From Suilimivivens sp963618065 (lineage in GTDB: Bacteria; Bacillota; Clostridia; Lachnospirales; Lachnospiraceae): DNA of 64,000 nt. Below are positions 60,891-64,000 of this stretch, in pieces. Made by a program: the position numbers and the translations under genes. The notes under the pieces were generated by a model. That model was not told the origin of the DNA. It saw only the letters and a program-made list of their open reading frames with translations, and searched no databases. Positions within the stretch are counted from its first letter, which is position 1. Every line of letters starts with the position of its first letter. The stretch lies in contig CAVERH010000001.1 in the NCBI GenBank assembly GCA_963618065.1, positions 65,329 to 129,328 of the forward strand, read 5' to 3'.

Positions 60891-61559
60891 ATGAATCTTT
60901 TTGAAACCTTTATTTTTCAAAAATTGACGAAAGAAGAAATCGAAGATATGAATACCCTGCAGTTTCTCCGAACTGCTTCTTATGAAAAGAATACCCTGAT
61001 TTTCCAAACCGGCGACATCGTCCATGAAATCGGCATGGTCTTAAGCGGCAGCGTCAATATCGAAAGCATTGATCTGTGGGGAAACAAAAGTATTCTTTCC
61101 CATGTTCCCACCGGGCATGCCTTTGCCGAAACCTATGCGCTCTGCCACGAGCCGATGATGGTGGACGCCATCACCTCAAAAGACAGTGAAATTGCGTTCG
61201 TGAACACGGATATTCTTTTAAACGAACAGCACCTTGGCAAAACCTGGTACTCCAAAATTATGCACAATCTTTTGCTTATTTTTGCGCAGAAAAATCTGGT
61301 TCTATCAGACCGGATCTTCTGCACCAGTGCAAAAACCATCCGTGAGCGTCTGTTCACCTACTTTTCGAATCTTTCTGTCAAAAACGGAAGCAAAACCTTT
61401 CAGGTACCCTTTGACCGCCAGCAGATGGCCGACTATCTGAATCTCGACCGGAGTGCTCTTTCGAAGGAGCTTGGCAAAATGCGTAAGGAAGGGCTGATTG
61501 ACTTTCATAAGAATACCTTCACTCTGAAAACAGATTCTACACTTTATTCTGCAGAATAA
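60891..61559 (+). CDS. Crp/Fnr-family transcriptional regulator
   Basis: 222 aa from ATG 60891 with GGAGG upstream; an in-frame ATG nine codons earlier is unlikely because it lies inside the palindrome. The N-terminal cyclic-nucleotide-binding-like domain (LIFQTGDIVHEIGMVLSGSV, HAFAETYALC) is followed by a C-terminal winged helix (FDRQQMADYLNLDRSALSKE). Cys are present but there is no clear Fnr-type N-terminal 4Fe-4S motif, so the signal is unknown. It probably binds the palindrome at 60864-60877 and activates the divergent ferredoxin gene. Confidence 0.92.
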   Translation: MNLFETFIFQKLTKEEIEDMNTLQFLRTASYEKNTLIFQTGDIVHEIGMVLSGSVNIESIDLWGNKSILSHVPTGHAFAETYALCHEPMMVDAITSKDSEIAFVNTDILLNEQHLGKTWYSKIMHNLLLIFAQKNLVLSDRIFCTSAKTIRERLFTYFSNLSVKNGSKTFQVPFDRQQMADYLNLDRSALSKELGKMRKEGLIDFHKNTFTLKTDSTLYSAE

Positions 61560-61611
61560 ACGTGGTACAATCAGTGCGACAAAATCCATTTACAGAAAGG
61601 ATGGATGACAA

Positions 61612-62367
61612 ATGATCCGACACCCCAGAACACACAAATCGCACAACCAAATGTCCGAAGCATTTGTAACTGCTGCGTTTTTATCCATATCCGGCGGGCT
61701 TCAGGATGCCTACACCTATATTTCCCGCGGAAAGGTCTTCGCCAACGCCCAGACCGGCAATATTGTTTTATTGAGCCAGCATATTTTTACAGGAGATTTT
61801 CATTCCATGCTCCACTATCTGGTGCCGGTCATTTTCTTCGCGCTCGGCGTTGCCGCAGCAGAACTGATCCGTCAGCGCTTCCAGAAGGCGCAGCGGATTC
61901 ACTGGAGGCAGCTGGTACTCATTATAGAGATCTTACTGCTGTTTCTGGTTGGATTCTTACCGGATCACTTCAATCTGATTGCCAATGCCATGGTTTCCTT
62001 TTCCTGTGCCATGCAGGTACAGGCGTTCCGCAAGGTTAACAGCTTTGCTTTTGCCAGCACCATGTGTATTGGTAACATCCGCAGCGGCATGGAATCCCTG
62101 TGTGCGTATCATAAGACGCATAACAGAGAAACCCTGTATAAGGCTTCCCATTATTTCGGGGTCATTCTCCTGTTCGCCCTCGGTGCCGGGCTTGGCAGCC
62201 GCTTCATTGCATTTTGGGGACTGCGTACCATATGGGCGTCCTGCCTGCTGTTACTCATCAGCTTCCTGTTGATGTTCATTAAGCAGGAGCTCGAGGAACA
62301 TCCGGAAATCCGTGAAGAAGAAAAGACCATTCAGGATGATATTTCTTCTATACTACAATTGAAATAG
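61612..62367 (+). CDS. DUF1275/YoaK-family membrane protein
   Basis: 251 aa with about six membrane helices. Family features are FLSISGGLQDAYTYISRGKVFANAQTGN, read in blocks, and QVQAFRKVNSFAFASTMCIGNIRSG. YoaK-type proteins are widespread and uncharacterised. It lies 52 bp after the Crp/Fnr gene and is probably co-transcribed. The C-terminus is acidic (EEHPEIREEEKT) and overlaps, in the opposite direction, the next gene by 20 bp. Confidence 0.88.
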   Translation: MIRHPRTHKSHNQMSEAFVTAAFLSISGGLQDAYTYISRGKVFANAQTGNIVLLSQHIFTGDFHSMLHYLVPVIFFALGVAAAELIRQRFQKAQRIHWRQLVLIIEILLLFLVGFLPDHFNLIANAMVSFSCAMQVQAFRKVNSFAFASTMCIGNIRSGMESLCAYHKTHNRETLYKASHYFGVILLFALGAGLGSRFIAFWGLRTIWASCLLLLISFLLMFIKQELEEHPEIREEEKTIQDDISSILQLK

Positions 62368-62842
62368 TAAATCCTACCGGCAAAGCAATTACAGCCTGTG
62401 TGAACATTCCAATAACCGCATATTTTATATGATGCCAATAATCATGATAGGCATCCACCATATCCTCTGTTCCCGGAATGATCATCTTCCTGCTATGACA
62501 AAACCAAAGACAATCCACTATCAATGCATCAACCCACATCTCTGTCACCCACATGATATAGCCATGAAGCCATCCTTCAAAAAATGTCCGAGCACCACCA
62601 ATATAATAGGCCAATACTGTCTGCAAAAATATGTATGCAACAAAGAATCCCAGCTTCCCGATTGTTGCCTTTTTCGTAAGCTCCTCAAAGCCTTCCTGTA
62701 TCAATCCCAGTTCCCTGCAGCGATCCTGTATTTCCTTTGGATATTCCTGTATCATGCCAATCCTACCCTTTTTCTTCATATTGATACCACAGACTGCAAA
62801 AATGACAGCATTAAAAACAACGATTTCCAGCAAATAATTCAT
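62348..62842 (-). CDS. Uncharacterised small membrane protein
   Basis: 164 aa. An N-terminal helix (about 4-22), a soluble segment (KKGRIGMIQEYPKEIQDRCRE), and three further helices (about 63-85, 95-112, 137-160). The loop has conserved-looking aromatic and His residues (DAYHDYWHHIKY). I do not recognise a named family. GGAGG lies 12 nt before the ATG. It overlaps DUF1275 by 20 bp convergently. Confidence 0.65.
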   Translation of the reverse strand: MNYLLEIVVFNAVIFAVCGINMKKKGRIGMIQEYPKEIQDRCRELGLIQEGFEELTKKATIGKLGFFVAYIFLQTVLAYYIGGARTFFEGWLHGYIMWVTEMWVDALIVDCLWFCHSRKMIIPGTEDMVDAYHDYWHHIKYAVIGMFTQAVIALPVGFTISIVV

Positions 62843-62872
62843 CTGTTATCAGTTCCTCCGAATATTTTCCCT

Positions 62873-63637
62873 TTATAGCTTCTCATAGATTGGTGCATAT
62901 AAATCCCATATTTTCTTATTCACAAGTCCTCCCAGGCGGCATTGATTATTTTTTCCAGGCATGAATAACCCTGCTGACCTGTTTCTCAATATCGATCCGC
63001 GTTTCTCTGCATTCCTTTGGATATTTTCTTCCTGCTCTGTAAACACGTAAGGCTTGTATTTTATATTTGAACCTCTTCCCATATTCAAGGTGAAATTTTT
63101 GCACCTTGAAAGATTTTCCACTTCTTCATCATTCAATTCAAACATAAAATCATCTCTGGCATAAATTTCCAATACCTTTCTCCAGAAGACCTTCTCTGAA
63201 GAACGAATATCACGGATACGTGCAAGCAATTCTTCAAAATAATTACCACCACCAAGGCGCTTTAAGCGATCATCATCCAGGGCAAAACCTTTTTTCATAT
63301 ATTCTTTCAAAACACTGCTTGCCCAGATGCGGAATTGGGTGCCTCTAAGAGATTTCACACGATAACCAACAGAGATGATAACGTCCAGATTATAATAATC
63401 CACCTTATATTTTTTACCATCAGCAGCAGTTGTTGCAAAATTTGCAACAACTGAATTTTGATTCAGTTCACCTTCGGAAAATATATTTTTGATATGCCTG
63501 GAAATAGTAGATTTATTGCGCTGAAATAATTCTGCTATTTGATCAAGAGATAGCCATACTGTATCTTCATCCAGCGTAACTTCTAACTTTGTCAGGCCAT
63601 CTTCTGTTGTATACATAATAATATTCGATTCATTCAT
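62873..63637 (-). pseudogene. RhuM-like protein joined to an ORF6N-like fragment (rearranged)
   Basis: 254 codons. Residues 1-160 match the N-terminal part of RhuM/virulence-RhuM proteins (LSLDQIAELFQRNKSTISRH, LRGTQFRIWASSVLKEYM, RLGGGNYFEELLARIRDIRS). The usual RhuM C-terminus is missing; from about residue 163 the frame reads FMFELNDEEVENLSRCKNF and KPYVFTEQ, which resembles an ORF6N domain. After residue 202 the sequence loses similarity, and another minus-strand frame shows a short, plausible continuation (TRIDIEKQVSRVIHAWKK), so a frameshift is likely. It looks like a recombination product of two phage- or island-type genes. It starts within the HTH gene's end (8-bp overlap). Confidence 0.7.
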
Positions 63638-63833
63638 GGCTTTTTATCTCCTTCTTAGAGATTTTTTCACTGCGAATATAATATTCCAGAAGGCGCAATA
63701 CATATTCCGGTGCATGGCGGTTTCCAAGTTCCCAATCTGTCACAGTTCGATATGGAATATCAAAACATTCGCAGAATTCCCTGCGATTCATCCCTGTTTC
63801 TTCTCGTATTATCCGCATTCTATTGTCATCCAT
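63630..63833 (-). CDS. HTH (XRE-like) regulator
   Basis: 67 aa. A compact helix-turn-helix, IREETGMNRREFCECFDIPY followed by RTVTDWELGNRHAPEYV, with no other domain. ATG 63833 follows GGAGGAAG. Overlaps the RhuM-like gene by 8 bp, so they are coupled. Its upstream region carries two matching palindromes on the promoter, consistent with autorepression. Related small HTH proteins occur with toxin-antitoxin or mobile-element genes. Confidence 0.85.
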   Translation of the reverse strand: MDDNRMRIIREETGMNRREFCECFDIPYRTVTDWELGNRHAPEYVLRLLEYYIRSEKISKKEIKSHE

Positions 63834-63853
63834 TCGTCTTCCTCCGCTTATAC

Positions 63854-63904
63854 TACGCGTTGCGTATTGATTGTATCACCATTCATAAAAACACGCAATG
63901 CGTG
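63854..63904 (-). promoter_or_regulatory. Autoregulated promoter of the HTH gene
   Basis: On the minus strand TTGCGT (63893-63898), a 17-bp spacer and TACAAT (63870-63875). Two 13-bp near-palindromes sit at 63854-63866 (TACGCGTTGCGTA) and 63892-63904 (CACGCAATGCGTG), 38 bp apart centre to centre; one covers the -35 and the other the start point. Confidence 0.7.
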
Positions 63905-64000
63905 CTAAAAAGAAAAAGCCGCTGACACGTTATCATCTAACGCATCAACAGCTTCCATCTCGCTTTGATTCAGTGTATTATTCGGTTTTATTTAGGCTCT

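Noticed and set aside
63905..63991. Short minus-strand frame ending EAVDALDDNVSAAFSF at the right edge
   Set aside because: An in-frame stop lies only about 28 codons upstream and no ribosome site is visible; it could be a gene remnant but cannot be supported.
1..64000. CRISPR array or intact prophage
   Set aside because: No regularly spaced short repeats and no cluster of phage structural genes were found; only the RhuM/HTH pair at the right end hints at mobile DNA.

Overview
The window looks like chromosome of a spore-forming anaerobic Clostridia, most likely Lachnospiraceae. It carries sporulation and germination genes (spoIIP, gpr, a SigK-type sigma factor), the conserved blocks rpsT/gpr-spoIIP-lepA-hemW and dgt-dnaG-rpoD-trmK, a type A RNase P RNA, and several small families common in gut Lachnospiraceae (DUF6033, DUF6320, DUF6512). 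Shine-Dalgarno sites of the AGGAGG type and sigma-A promoters (TTGACA-17-TATAAT) are frequent. I cannot name the genus.

Layout. 1-17.7 kb: a type IV pilus locus on the minus strand, transcribed pilB, pilC, pilA, pilD, pilMN fusion, pilO-like, then four minor pilin-like genes including one of 1196 aa, and beyond them the start of a large surface protein that runs off the left edge. 17.7-23.9 kb: an Rpn-type nuclease gene, then DNA-uptake genes (comM/yifB, dprA), and a SigK-family sigma factor gene directly followed by pilT. 24-37.2 kb: housekeeping (hemW, lepA, spoIIP, gpr, rpsT, rnpB, nucleoside kinase, trmK, rpoD, dnaG, dgt). 37.3-40.6 kb: a divergent esterase / acyltransferase + membrane protein set with shared repeats in the promoter region. 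40.6-46.2 kb: two very small membrane proteins, an M18 aminopeptidase, metY behind a Cys-codon leader peptide and attenuator, a DUF6033 protein, and an isolated 23-codon Cys-containing ORF with its own promoter and terminator. 46.2-51.3 kb: a MacB/FtsX-like ABC system and a DUF6512 protein. 51.3-57.8 kb: tRNA-Leu, an MBL hydrolase, a PF06541 membrane protein, two CobW-type GTPases, and two genes of lipid metabolism. 58-62.4 kb: a MATE pump with a MerR-type promoter, a cupin, a ferredoxin with a divergent Crp/Fnr regulator, and a DUF1275 protein. 62.3-64 kb: a small membrane protein, a rearranged RhuM-like gene and its HTH partner.

How the parts fit. PilB (extension), PilT (retraction), PilC, PilMN, PilO, PilD and the pilins form an almost complete machine; dprA and comM nearby suggest (inference) that it may serve DNA uptake. 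The strongest regulatory observation is the metY leader: a strong promoter, a 40-codon ORF with Cys-Cys-Cys and Cys-Cys runs, two mutually exclusive RNA hairpins and a T7 terminator, which reads as cysteine-responsive attenuation. Other observations are a candidate small RNA at 1.4-1.54 kb, a dispersed inverted-repeat family (GTAACTATTCAG ends) scattered through operon gaps, two genes with TATACT-N6-ATG geometry that predicts leaderless mRNAs, and a Crp/Fnr-type palindrome centred at -41.5 of a ferredoxin promoter. All functional calls come from reading the sequence by eye; no searches were run.
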